The notes under the pieces were generated by a model that was not told the origin of the DNA, did not search any database, and was given only the letters and a program-made list of their open reading frames with translations. A stretch of DNA of 30,450 nt from DAIDKA01 sp049792815 (GTDB lineage: Bacteria; Pseudomonadota; Gammaproteobacteria; Steroidobacterales; Steroidobacteraceae). The position numbers were made by a program, and so were the translations under genes. The stretch covers positions 1-30,450 of the forward strand of contig JBARBG010000037.1 in the NCBI GenBank assembly GCA_049792815.1, in the 5' to 3' direction. Shown one piece after another: positions 7,299-15,802 of the stretch; within the stretch, counting starts at the first letter, position 1, and each line of letters begins with the position of its first letter.

Positions 7299-9172
7299 GC
7301 GATGGCCTCCAGGCGGTCCATCTGCGTCAGAACCCGTCGCTGCCATTCCTGCAGCGCCTTGGCGCCAGGATTCTCACCGGCGTACGTGGCCTTTTCGGCC
7401 ATGGCAAATATGGCCTGAAGTTGCGCGCCATCCTCGCCTGGCAGCTTCGCGGCCACCAGTTTCGCATCCACTGCCTCGGCGGGCACCTGCCACAGATCCG
7501 CCAGCCGCTCCTGCAGAGCGTGGCGCGCCGCGGTGAAGAAAGCCGGCGCATCGCCACGATTCAGTGCGTCGGCCATCGACTCGATATTGATCTTGACCGC
7601 GGCCAGACGCGCCGCATGCAGTATCAAGGCCGGGTCGCCCGAGCGCGCCTGATGACGCCGGATCAGCGTCACCGCTGCCAGCATCAGCAACACCGGCGCC
7701 AGCACCGACTCCACGAACCAGGGCCGCCATATCAGCGGTTCAAGCGTCACCGTATGTTCGCGCGTGACGACCACATCCGGTGCCAGCGCATCCCCGTTCG
7801 CCGCTGCGCCGCCCGCCGCCGAGCCGGCCCCCTGCAGGGTCGAGGCGACCTGAGCCATCGCCGCGCCCGGCGTGACCGTCACCCGGATGGGCTGGGTCGC
7901 GCGCGTCACATAGTGGGCAGTTTCCGGATCGAAGTAGCTGAATGAGACGCCCGGCAGAGTCAGCTGACCGGCCTGCAGCGGCACCACCGGCTGATTGAAA
8001 GTCTTGAAGCCCTGCAATCCGGTGTCGTCATCCGCGGTCACTTTCGAATCGCCGCGATACACACGCCACTGGGCCGATTCGTGCAGGGCATCGGTGCTGA
8101 CGCGCGCCAGATTTCCTTTACCGGTCACAGTGAGCTTGAAGGTGAGCGGATCGCCGACCGCCCCGCCGCTGGGCGTCAGCTCACCGGCAACCTGGAACTG
8201 CCCGACGGCACCCGCGAAATCCGCCGGTCGGCCATCGACCGGCAGGGGCAGCACGGTCACCGGCGTCGCATCGGGTTTCAGGGTGACAGTCCTTTGGATC
8301 ACGCGGCCAAAGAGATTCGCGATATTCGAATCATCCATGAATGCGCCACGCGCATTCGTGCCAAACAGTGCGCGCAGTCGTGCCTGCATGTCGGAATCCG
8401 TTCCGGGCAGCTGGACATTCAAGGTCACGGGCATTTCCAGACCGACCGGATACTCACCGCTCTTCAGCGCTCCCAACACGCAGTTCCACGTCAGCACCGT
8501 GTACCCCACCCCGGCAACCTCCTCCTGGGTCTGCGTCGGGCGCTTATCCAATCCACTCACGGTAAATGCATCACCAACCGCAGCCAGCGGCCCTTCCAGC
8601 CGGGCACTCACTCCTTCGCGGAAGTAGCCCTTGATCTGAATGGGCACCAGTTCGCCCACAAAAAGGCGGGACCTGGGGAGTAGCACTTTCATCATCGGCA
8701 GCGCCGCGCGCACCGCTGCGGCCTCGTCGGTCGGCGCCACCTTAATGCCCGCGTCAGCGCCGGAACGTCCGTGGCTACCGGTACCTGCTGCGCCCACGTG
8801 CACGGTCACGGCCGCCGTCGTGGTCGACCCTACCTGGATGGGTGGAATGGTGAACGTACCCTCGTGTGTAGCCGTCACCCGGTAGGTACGCGAGAAAATC
8901 GCCCTGACGGCACCGTTGATCTGCTCGATGGAGCTGGACTGCCCGTCCGGATTGATCACCAGACCCGGCACGTGCGGGATGATCGGAGCCGCATCTTCAT
9001 CTCCCGTGGCGGTGATGGTCAGCACTGCTGACTCGTTCACATCGAAGTTCAGCGGATCAATGGTCACGGAGAACCGCGACGCCGCACCGACCGGCTGAGC
9101 ACCCAATGCCAGCCAGCCGATGAAGACTGCAATGCTTCCCCAGCAGGTGAGTCGCTGCGGTGCCATCATCAC
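7295..9172 (-). CDS. batD: BatD family protein
   Basis: This 625-aa protein has an N-terminal signal peptide (WGSIAVFIGWLALGAQPVGA), a long beta-rich periplasmic region and one membrane span near residue 500 (VLAPVLLMLAAVTLI), followed by a cytoplasmic helical tail. The opening FSVTIDPLNFDVNESAVLTITATG and the later FTIPPIQVGSTTT match the BatD (oxygen tolerance) family pattern of immunoglobulin-like repeats. It starts with an ATG that overlaps the upstream batB/batC stop by 4 bp and ends overlapping the batE-like start. BatD is a non-VWA partner in Bat operons and is presumed to be a scaffold in a membrane complex. No truncation is seen. Confidence 0.9.
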   Translation of the reverse strand: MMMAPQRLTCWGSIAVFIGWLALGAQPVGAASRFSVTIDPLNFDVNESAVLTITATGDEDAAPIIPHVPGLVINPDGQSSSIEQINGAVRAIFSRTYRVTATHEGTFTIPPIQVGSTTTAAVTVHVGAAGTGSHGRSGADAGIKVAPTDEAAAVRAALPMMKVLLPRSRLFVGELVPIQIKGYFREGVSARLEGPLAAVGDAFTVSGLDKRPTQTQEEVAGVGYTVLTWNCVLGALKSGEYPVGLEMPVTLNVQLPGTDSDMQARLRALFGTNARGAFMDDSNIANLFGRVIQRTVTLKPDATPVTVLPLPVDGRPADFAGAVGQFQVAGELTPSGGAVGDPLTFKLTVTGKGNLARVSTDALHESAQWRVYRGDSKVTADDDTGLQGFKTFNQPVVPLQAGQLTLPGVSFSYFDPETAHYVTRATQPIRVTVTPGAAMAQVASTLQGAGSAAGGAAANGDALAPDVVVTREHTVTLEPLIWRPWFVESVLAPVLLMLAAVTLIRRHQARSGDPALILHAARLAAVKINIESMADALNRGDAPAFFTAARHALQERLADLWQVPAEAVDAKLVAAKLPGEDGAQLQAIFAMAEKATYAGENPGAKALQEWQRRVLTQMDRLEAIA

Positions 9173-11061
9173 CAGTCCCTGAGCGCAGTTTGCGGCGAGT
9201 TTTGCGGCTTGCCGTTGGCAACGCCGATGGGCAGATGCCGCTCTTCACCCTTGGCCGAATCCAGCAGCTGCTCTGCCTCCAGGCGCGACATCTGATCCGG
9301 CTTGCCGATGTCCTGGGCCGCGGCGGCCGCGGCCTGCTGCGACCTCTGGTCGGCCGGCCGGCGCGCTTCGGGCTGTGTTGGTCCGCCCGGCTGTTGCCCC
9401 TGCTGATGCTGCTGATCCTGCTGACTTTGCGGGCTTTGCTGTTCCGGGTGATTCTGCTGGCTTTGCTGGTCCTGCTTGTTCTGCTGGCCCTTCTGGTCCT
9501 TCTGGTCGTTCTGGCTCTGCTGCTTCTGCTGGTTCTGCTGGTTCTGGTCCTTCTGCTGCTGGCGCTTCATTTCCTCCAGGCGCCGCTGCACCAGGTCGCG
9601 ATTGAACTTCGCATCCGGATCGGAAGGCTGAAGCTGCAGCGCAGTATTGTAGGCGCCAATGGATTGCTGCCAGGTTTTCATGGTGGCCTGCGGGTCAGTC
9701 GTTGCGCCCTTCTCGCCCTGGCGGAACAGGGCATTGCCCAGATTGTAATAGGCACTTTGCTGCAACGGGATGTCCCGGGTCTTTAACGCATTGTTGAAAG
9801 CCTCTGCCGCCGCCGTGAAATCGCGCGCCTTGTAGGCCGCAGCCCCCAGATTGAATTGCAGCTGGCTGCGCGTCGGGTCGAGCTTTAGGCTCTGTGCATA
9901 GTCGCGCTGCGCCTGACTGTACTGGCCCTTGTTGTATTCATCCTGCGCCGTCAGCGCTGACGCACGCACCGGCGCCGCCTGCAGCGTCAGGCCCAGAAAC
10001 ACCACCAGGGCCAATGCGGCGTTCGCCGGCGCGGCCAGGAGTACCCGCCGCCGGACACCGACGCCAAGCAGCCATTCCAGTACCAACAGTGCAATCGCCG
10101 CACCCACAGGCCACTGGAAAAGTTCCGCGTAGATCGCAATCTGGCGCTCAGCATGCTGGCGCTGGGCAAAGCCCTTGAGCCTTTCATCATACAGCGTCAC
10201 GATGCCCTGGCCCTGTGGTCCCAGAGCCGTGTACACGCCACCCGTCGCCGCCGCGATCTGGGTCAGCATGTCCGAGTCCAGGCGCGACTTGACGAAATTG
10301 CCGGCAGGATCCTTGACGAACTGGACATTGCCGGCGCCGTCCCGGATTGGAATGAGTTCGCCCGAAGCGGTACCCACACCTACGGTGAAGATGATCATGC
10401 CTTTCTTGGCGGCGGCCTGCGCCGCCATCAGCGCATCACCTGCCAGATCCTCCCCGTCGGTGATCAGCACCATGACCTTCTGCGTATCCCCGCGCAGGGT
10501 CAGGGTCGACAGGCTCAGGCGAATCGCCGCGGCGATATCCGTGCCGCCCAGGGCAATGGTACGGGTATCGAGGGATTCCAGCGTCTCGCGAAAGGCGTCG
10601 TAGTCTGTGGTCACGGGGGCCTGCAGGAACGCCTCACCGGCAAAGGCCACCAGTCCCACGCCATCGGCGCCCATGTGATCCAGCAGGTCCTCCACCGCCA
10701 GCTTTGCCCGCGCGAGCCGATTTGGCTTCACATCGGGGGTCAGCATGGAACGGGAGGTATCGATCGCAAACAGGATGTCCACGCCGCGCCGCTCACTGTC
10801 CTGCAGCTGCATGGAACCCAAGGGACGCGCCAGGGCCACGCAGGCCGCCAGCAGGGCCAGACAGAAGGCCGCGCGTTTGCTCCACAGCAACGGGCGCGAC
10901 ACGCCGAACAGCGCCGAATCGGTATCGCGCGTCATTGAAAATGCGAGCACGCGGCGGCGCTGCAGCCGGTCGAAGCGCCAGTACAGCACCAGCGCCACCG
11001 CCACTGCGATCGGCCCCGCGACCAGCCACAGCGGCTGTCCGAAATGAGTCACGGAACTCAT
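9169..11061 (-). CDS. batB: BatB/BatC fusion: VWA domain, TPR repeats and Gln-rich tail
   Basis: This 630-aa protein joins two Bat activities. Residues 1-80 carry two membrane spans. The VWA domain follows with a MIDAS motif at D101-T-S-R-S (FAIDTSRSML) and LITDGEDL further on. A membrane span near residue 325 (AAIALLVLEWLLGVGV) leads into TPR repeats at about 370-495 (QDEYNKGQYSQAQRDYAQSL, FNLGAAAYKARDFTAAAEAF, AYYNLGNALFRQGEKG). From about 500 to 576 the protein is almost entirely Gln/Asn/Asp/Lys, then a conserved-looking tail (DQMSRLEAEQLLDSAKGEER). BatB and BatC are separate genes in some species, and the fusion is known in Gammaproteobacteria. Start and stop overlap batA and batD by 4 bp each, so production is likely coupled. 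Confidence 0.9.
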   Translation of the reverse strand: MSSVTHFGQPLWLVAGPIAVAVALVLYWRFDRLQRRRVLAFSMTRDTDSALFGVSRPLLWSKRAAFCLALLAACVALARPLGSMQLQDSERRGVDILFAIDTSRSMLTPDVKPNRLARAKLAVEDLLDHMGADGVGLVAFAGEAFLQAPVTTDYDAFRETLESLDTRTIALGGTDIAAAIRLSLSTLTLRGDTQKVMVLITDGEDLAGDALMAAQAAAKKGMIIFTVGVGTASGELIPIRDGAGNVQFVKDPAGNFVKSRLDSDMLTQIAAATGGVYTALGPQGQGIVTLYDERLKGFAQRQHAERQIAIYAELFQWPVGAAIALLVLEWLLGVGVRRRVLLAAPANAALALVVFLGLTLQAAPVRASALTAQDEYNKGQYSQAQRDYAQSLKLDPTRSQLQFNLGAAAYKARDFTAAAEAFNNALKTRDIPLQQSAYYNLGNALFRQGEKGATTDPQATMKTWQQSIGAYNTALQLQPSDPDAKFNRDLVQRRLEEMKRQQQKDQNQQNQQKQQSQNDQKDQKGQQNKQDQQSQQNHPEQQSPQSQQDQQHQQGQQPGGPTQPEARRPADQRSQQAAAAAAQDIGKPDQMSRLEAEQLLDSAKGEERHLPIGVANGKPQNSPQTALRDW

Positions 11062-12059
11062 ATGGGTATCCGTCGGCGCAACGTGAGCTGGGAGAGCAGA
11101 CTCAGGCCCAGGACGATCAGCGCAGCCAGGGCGGGCCAGTCAAACAGTTCCTGCCAGCGCTCGTAGCTGTGAAACGTGAACGCGGTCTTCTCCAGCTTGT
11201 CGATCTCGTCGTAGATGCGGTTCAGCGAATCCGTATCCGTCGCGCGATAGAACCGGGCTCCGGTCGTGGCCGAGATGCGGCGCAACGTGTCCTCATCCAC
11301 ATCCACCTTTTCCATGACGATGCGCTGGCGTCCGAAGGCATCGGTGACCGGAAACGGCGCCTCGCCGCGCACGCCGATGCCGATGGTGTACACCTTGATG
11401 CCCAGTGCCTTGGCCGCCTCGGCGGCGGTGATGGGGGTGATCTGCCCGGCATTGTTCTGGCCATCCGTCATCAGAATGATGATCTTCGACTTCGCGGTCT
11501 GATTGCGCAGACGATTGAGCCCCGAGGCCAGCGCCGACCCGATGGCAGTGCCGTCCTCGATGTCCCCGATGTGGACGCGATCCAGATTGTCGAGCAGCCA
11601 GGCGTGATCCAGCGTCACCGGGCTGAGCAGGTACGGTAGCCCCGCAAAGATCGTCAGGCCGATGCGATCGTTGGGACGGGCCACGATGAAGCGACGCACG
11701 ACCGACTTGACCACCTCGACGCGACTGGCGGGCAGATTCTCCAGCTTGAAATCCAGCGACTGCATCGAACCGGACACGTCCAGCAACAGCATGATGTCGA
11801 CACCACTGGCGTGGACCGTCGCGTTGCTCGCGCCTTGCTGGGGCCGCGCCAGGGCGACAATCAACAGTGCCAGTCCGAGCAACGGCAGGCCGGCCAGTAC
11901 CGAACCCAAGCGACTGCGCGTACCCCGTGCCGCCGCGCGCACTACCGCCAGGCTCGGATATTCGATGGCCGCCACGGGTCCGCGACGGCCGCGCCAGACC
12001 AGCAGCAGCGGCAACAGGGCCAGCAGCCACAGCAGCTCAGGATTGGCGAATCGGAACAT
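11058..12059 (-). CDS. batA: BatA: VWA domain membrane protein
   Basis: This 333-aa protein starts MFRFANPELLWLLALLPLLL, the usual N-terminal membrane anchor of BatA proteins, followed by a second span (LAGLPLLGLALLIVALA). The VWA domain has an intact MIDAS: D94-V-S-G-S (LLLDVSGSM) and LMTDGQNN. A final hydrophobic segment (WPALAALIVLGLSLLSQL) closes the protein, so the VWA domain is flanked by membrane segments. The frame stays open to 12179, but that part reads as coding for the DUF4381 gene in another frame. The ATG at 12059 gives a 23-bp overlap with the DUF4381 stop. VWA domains bind partners in a metal-dependent way; MoxR is the expected ATPase partner. Confidence 0.9.
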   Translation of the reverse strand: MFRFANPELLWLLALLPLLLVWRGRRGPVAAIEYPSLAVVRAAARGTRSRLGSVLAGLPLLGLALLIVALARPQQGASNATVHASGVDIMLLLDVSGSMQSLDFKLENLPASRVEVVKSVVRRFIVARPNDRIGLTIFAGLPYLLSPVTLDHAWLLDNLDRVHIGDIEDGTAIGSALASGLNRLRNQTAKSKIIILMTDGQNNAGQITPITAAEAAKALGIKVYTIGIGVRGEAPFPVTDAFGRQRIVMEKVDVDEDTLRRISATTGARFYRATDTDSLNRIYDEIDKLEKTAFTFHSYERWQELFDWPALAALIVLGLSLLSQLTLRRRIPI

Positions 12060-12585
12060 TGGTCGCTTGAGGAGGCAGGAGCGCCTGCGCCGGAACCGGC
12101 GCAGCGGTGGTTTCGACAAAATGCCGGGCGCTGGCCAGCATGCCCTGCAGCTGCCGGCCATCAAAGGACCAGCGGGCAAATTTGGCCAGATCGCAAAATT
12201 TCAGGAACTGCGCCAGCGTCTGCGCATGGGCCTGCAGCGCCGAACCCTCCTGGGTCACACAGTCGCTGAGGAACTCGGCCGTGGTGCGCTGGGTGGCCAT
12301 CACCTCGAAACGCGTCTCGATATACGCGCGCACCACATCAGACACCGCCGCGGAGAAGGCCCGCGCATCGCCCGCCTCCATGAGCGCCCGGGTGGCCTCA
12401 AGCTGCTGCAAGGTGCGTTGCAGAAGCGTCAGCGGCTGGTGGCGCGCCCGGATCCGGCGCCACCCCCACCAGCAAAGCGCCAGCACCACCACCGCCGCCG
12501 CCGCGATCAGGGCCGGCACCCGCCAGTCCTGCGCAAGCAGATAGGGAGCGCGGATGTCGTGAATGTCAGGGAGCGGAAGACTCAC
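12037..12585 (-). CDS. DUF4381 family protein
   Basis: This 182-aa protein has one membrane span at about 22-42 (VPALIAAAAVVVLALCWWGW), a basic segment (RRIRARH) and a helical C-terminal domain (TLLQRTLQQLEATRALMEAG, VVRAYIETRFEVMATQRT, TAEFLSDCVTQ). DUF4381 proteins occur in MoxR-Bat operons between the DUF58 and batA genes, as here. Its start overlaps the DUF58 stop by 4 bp. The 'YIETRFEVMATQRTTAEFL' run is typical of the family. Function is unknown; it is presumed to be an assembly partner of the VWA proteins. Confidence 0.85.
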   Translation of the reverse strand: MSLPLPDIHDIRAPYLLAQDWRVPALIAAAAVVVLALCWWGWRRIRARHQPLTLLQRTLQQLEATRALMEAGDARAFSAAVSDVVRAYIETRFEVMATQRTTAEFLSDCVTQEGSALQAHAQTLAQFLKFCDLAKFARWSFDGRQLQGMLASARHFVETTAAPVPAQALLPPQATNVPIRQS

Positions 12586-13493
12586 GAATGGCGCGCCTCC
12601 CGCCGCCGGAAGAAGCTGGTCAGCGCGCCCAGGTAGGGTTGATCGGTGCTGAGCATGAGGCTGTCGATGGCCTCGGCGTTCAATAACCGCAGCAGAGTCT
12701 CGCGGGTCTTGTGCGCAAGACTTGCGAATTTATCACGGATGCGGCGGCTGCCGGTATCAACCTCCATGACCTCACCGCTTTCCGCATCCTGCAGCACCAC
12801 CACGCCCAGGTCGGGGAGTGCCTGTTCGCGCGGATCACGGATAGTGACCGCCACCAGGTCATGCCGGCGTGCGGCCTGACTCAACGCCCGGCGCAGTGGC
12901 GAACGGGTGTCGGTACTGATTCCTGGAGTTTGAAAATCAGATATCAGGAACACGACTGAGCGTCGTCCCGACATCCGATTGGCGAACTCCAGCGCCTGCA
13001 CAATGTCGGTGCCGCGCCGCACCGGGCGGAAGAACAGGATCTCGCGCACCACCCGCAGCACATGACGCCGGCCCTTCTTGGGAGGAATATACAGTTCGAC
13101 ATGATCGGTGAAGAGCACCAGTCCGACCTTGTCGTTGTTGCGCGTGGCCGACAGGGCCAGCACGCAGGCAAGCTCCGCCGCGACGTCGCGCTTGCTTTGG
13201 ATGCCGGAACCGAAATGTCCCGAGGCACTCACGTCCACCAACAGCAGCAGCGTCAGCTCGCGCTCCTCCGCAAATTTCTTGACGAAGGGGCGCGCCGCGC
13301 GCGCCGTCACATTCCAGTCAATGGTGCGCACTTCATCGCCCGGAACATATTCGCGCACTTCATCGAAGTCCATGCCGCGACCCTTGAACACCGAGTGATA
13401 GTGCCCGGCCAGGGAGTCGGCCACGATGCGGTTGGTGCGAATCTCGATCTGACGCACCTTGCGCAGAATGTCGCGTGTAATGGCCTCGTTCAT
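12582..13493 (-). CDS. DUF58 domain protein (VWA-like)
   Basis: This 303-aa soluble protein has the DUF58 signature at about residues 38-65 (GRGMDFDEVREYVPGDEVRTIDWNVTARA), followed by a VWA-like fold with LLLVDVSASGHFG standing in for the MIDAS region (D-V-S-A-S) and the strand VVFLISDFQTPG. DUF58 proteins sit directly downstream of moxR in most genomes and are thought to be clients or adaptors of the MoxR ATPase. Here the gene begins 12 bp after the moxR stop and ends in a 4-bp overlap with DUF4381. No signal peptide or membrane span is visible, which agrees with a cytoplasmic location. Confidence 0.92.
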   Translation of the reverse strand: MNEAITRDILRKVRQIEIRTNRIVADSLAGHYHSVFKGRGMDFDEVREYVPGDEVRTIDWNVTARAARPFVKKFAEERELTLLLLVDVSASGHFGSGIQSKRDVAAELACVLALSATRNNDKVGLVLFTDHVELYIPPKKGRRHVLRVVREILFFRPVRRGTDIVQALEFANRMSGRRSVVFLISDFQTPGISTDTRSPLRRALSQAARRHDLVAVTIRDPREQALPDLGVVVLQDAESGEVMEVDTGSRRIRDKFASLAHKTRETLLRLLNAEAIDSLMLSTDQPYLGALTSFFRRREARHS

Positions 13494-13505
13494 ACGCGCA
13501 GCAGC

Positions 13506-14528
13506 CTAGGGTACCGGAAGACTCTCCAGGATCCGCGAAACAACCTGATCCGAGGTGATGTCCTCCGCCTCGGCCTCATAGCTGACCACGACCCGGTGGC
13601 GCAGCACTTCCAGGGCGACATCCTTTACGTCCTGCGGAGTCACGTAACCGCGGCCATTGAGAAAGGCGATCGCCCGGGAGCCCAGGCCCAGACAGATCGT
13701 TGCGCGCGGGGACGCGCCGGACTGAATATAGCCGCCGAGGTCCTTGGCAATGGCGCGCGGATCGCGAGTGGCCAGCACCAGGTCGACCATGTAGTCGCGG
13801 ACTTTGTCATCGATGTAGATGTGATTGATAACATGTCGCGCCGCCATGATTTCGGCGCCACCCACCACGGGATCCACGGCCACGATCGGGGCCGTCGTCC
13901 CCATTGCATCAAGAATGGCACGCTCCTGCGTCCGGGTGGGGTAGTTCAGAACCACCTTGAGCATGAAGCGGTCGACCTGCGCCTCCGGCAACGGATAGGT
14001 GCCTTCCTGCTCCACAGGATTCTGCGTCGCCATGACCATGAAGGGCTCCGGCAACCGGTGGGTCTCGCTGCCCAGCGTGACCTGCCGCTCCTGCATGGCT
14101 TCGAGCAGCGCGCTTTGCACTTTGGCCGGCGCCCGGTTTATCTCATCGGCCAGGATCAGGTTCGCGAACACCGGACCATGCTTGGTCTGGAAGGAGCCAT
14201 CGCGCGGGTTGTAAATCATGGTGCCAACGACATCCGCGGGCAGCATGTCGGGCGTGAACTGGATGCGCTGGAAACTCACCGCGAGCGCCTGCGCGAGAGT
14301 CTTCAAGGCGAGGGTCTTACCCAGGCCCGGAACGCCTTCAAGCAGAAGGTGGCCCTGTGTCAGCAGGGCGATCATGAGCCGGTCCACCAGATGCTGCTGG
14401 CCGACCATGACCCTTGCAAACTGCTGCCGCAGCGGCGCCACCCAGGCCGAAGCACTGGCGACGGCGTCCTGGACTGCGCGGATCTCCGCATTGGGCGCGC
14501 CGGGATTTCTCGAAACGGAAATAGTCAT
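13506..14528 (-). CDS. moxR: MoxR-family AAA+ ATPase
   Basis: This 340-aa ATPase has Walker A LLLEGVPGLGKT (K71), Walker B LILADEINR (D128, E129), the conserved LLEAMQERQVT and the sensor-type stretch MATQNPVEQEGTYPLPEAQVDRF, all in the standard MoxR order. A C-terminal lid domain follows. MoxR proteins are chaperone-like ATPases that act on VWA-domain partners, four of which or their relatives follow in this operon. I chose the ATG at 14528 because AAGGA lies 6 nt upstream; a GTG 18 bp earlier would add six residues. It leads the operon and lies about 70 bp after the methyltransferase stop. Confidence 0.95.
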   Translation of the reverse strand: MTISVSRNPGAPNAEIRAVQDAVASASAWVAPLRQQFARVMVGQQHLVDRLMIALLTQGHLLLEGVPGLGKTLALKTLAQALAVSFQRIQFTPDMLPADVVGTMIYNPRDGSFQTKHGPVFANLILADEINRAPAKVQSALLEAMQERQVTLGSETHRLPEPFMVMATQNPVEQEGTYPLPEAQVDRFMLKVVLNYPTRTQERAILDAMGTTAPIVAVDPVVGGAEIMAARHVINHIYIDDKVRDYMVDLVLATRDPRAIAKDLGGYIQSGASPRATICLGLGSRAIAFLNGRGYVTPQDVKDVALEVLRHRVVVSYEAEAEDITSDQVVSRILESLPVP

Positions 14529-14585
14529 CTGGAGTCCTTCGACCACCCAAACCGGGAAAAGTGCACTTCAACCAAGCCTCTGGCT

Positions 14586-14599
14586 CATACCGGGGTATG
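14586..14599. repeat. 14-bp perfect inverted repeat upstream of moxR
   Basis: CATACC-GG-GGTATG is a perfect dyad lying between the methyltransferase stop and moxR, about 58 bp ahead of the moxR ATG. It could be an operator for the moxR-bat operon. It has no following T-run on the minus strand to make it a clear terminator. Confidence 0.4.
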
Positions 14600-15742
14600 T
14601 TACTGCTTTTGCACCCGAATGAACCGGGCGACCGTTTCGACATGTTCGGTGAAGGGCATCAGGTTGTAGGCCCGCAGCGCCGCCAGCTGCAACTGGCCGC
14701 CCGCAAGCAGCAGCCGCAGGTCATTGTGGAAGCTCGACAAGCCGCAGCTGATGTAAATGAGCTCATCCGGGGGACAGGTGGCGAGCCTGTGAGTCAACGT
14801 TGCGTCCAGCCCCTTGCGTGGCGGATCCACGATCACCAGCTGCGCCTCCCGGAGCGCCTCGGTCGCCGCCCCCGCCGCGCCCGACACCACTTCAATCTTG
14901 TCGCGAAGCATGGCGGGCAATTCTGCCAGCCCCAGTTGCAATCCGAGCAATGACTGCGGACTTAGTTCGTTCAGCCTGATCCATCCAACCCGATCGAGCA
15001 GTGACAGGCCGATCGCCCCGACACCGGCGTAGAACTCGGTGACTTGCGTACCGGGGGCAAGCCATTCGCGGATCTGTGCCACGATCTGCTGCGCCACTTC
15101 GAGATTGCTCTGCCCGAAGGCCCCTGGCGGATAGTGCACCGCCGCCCCGCCGAAGGTTTCAACGACGCTGGAAGGTCCGCAGTAGTGGTGAAATTCCGAA
15201 CCCAAAATGGTGTTGTTGGCTTGGGTGTTAAAATTCAGCCACAGGCTGTGCAGCCGCGGCCCGAGCCGCTCGCGAATGAGATCCAGGCACAGTGTCAGCG
15301 GCTGTACGCTTTCAGTGTTGGCCACCAGCACAACCTGCGCGGTAGCTGAGCGCCGCTCCACCACGACCTGCAGGTAGCGCGCGAGACCCAGATGCGCGCG
15401 GTCCGAATAACAGGTCACCCGGGCCTCAACCAGGGCACTGCGCACGACGGCGGCCACTTCGTTGATCAGCGGATGTTGCACGCGGCAGTTGGGAATATGC
15501 ACGACGCGGTGACTGTCGGCTTCGAAGAGACCGATTTTCGGCGCCCCCAGTCGACCGCGAATGGCCAGGCGCGCGCGGTGGCGGAATCCCATGAGACTCC
15601 CCGACGCCACCGGCACATCGGCAAGTCCATGCTGTCGCGCCAACTCCTGCAGCGAAATGCGCGCCGCCGCAGCGATGCCAGCGGCGCCAAAGCGCGGGCA
15701 GCCATCGCAGGGTGGTCGATGCGGACAGTTTATGATCGACAT
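14600..15742 (-). CDS. RumA/TrmA-family RNA uridine-C5 methyltransferase
   Basis: This 380-aa SAM-dependent enzyme is of the class that makes 5-methyluridine in RNA. The N-terminal cluster C6-x5-C12-x2-C15, together with C86 (HIPNCRVQHP), fits the four ligands of the [4Fe-4S] cluster of RumA-type enzymes. The SAM motif FYAGVGAIGL is at 238-246, the VDPPRKGLD motif at about 305-313, the nucleophilic cysteine is C333 (YISCGLSS), and the general base is E369 (MPFTEHVET). It has no N-terminal TRAM domain, so RlmC-like is more likely than RlmD-like, but the target (23S rRNA or tRNA) cannot be settled by eye. It is transcribed from an AT-rich promoter region just upstream. Confidence 0.85.
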   Translation of the reverse strand: MSIINCPHRPPCDGCPRFGAAGIAAAARISLQELARQHGLADVPVASGSLMGFRHRARLAIRGRLGAPKIGLFEADSHRVVHIPNCRVQHPLINEVAAVVRSALVEARVTCYSDRAHLGLARYLQVVVERRSATAQVVLVANTESVQPLTLCLDLIRERLGPRLHSLWLNFNTQANNTILGSEFHHYCGPSSVVETFGGAAVHYPPGAFGQSNLEVAQQIVAQIREWLAPGTQVTEFYAGVGAIGLSLLDRVGWIRLNELSPQSLLGLQLGLAELPAMLRDKIEVVSGAAGAATEALREAQLVIVDPPRKGLDATLTHRLATCPPDELIYISCGLSSFHNDLRLLLAGGQLQLAALRAYNLMPFTEHVETVARFIRVQKQ

Positions 15743-15744
15743 CA

Positions 15745-15780
15745 GATAATTATCGTAAGTAATTGATTATACATTGTATA
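15745..15780 (-). promoter_or_regulatory. AT-rich promoter region with two palindromes before the methyltransferase gene
   Basis: On the minus strand a consensus TATAAT (15766-15771) lies 23 nt before the ATG at 15742, which would give a short leader. No good -35 is seen at 17 bp. Two perfect dyads sit here: GATAATTATC (15745-15754) and TATACATTGTATA (15768-15780), the second covering the -10 box. This is the most AT-rich stretch in the surrounding 10 kb. An operator for a repressor is plausible but unproven. Confidence 0.4.
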
Positions 15781-15802
15781 TTTCGTCCAATTACGCCCCT
15801 GA

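Noticed and set aside
9336..9564. Repetitive CTG/TTC-rich tract as a tandem repeat or CRISPR-like array
   Set aside because: It is the antisense of the Gln/Asn-rich part of the BatB/BatC protein, without regular repeat and spacer units.
13062..14669. A 535-codon plus-strand open frame
   Set aside because: It runs antisense to the DUF58 and moxR genes, both with intact family motifs, and encodes a His/Arg-rich sequence typical of antisense frames.
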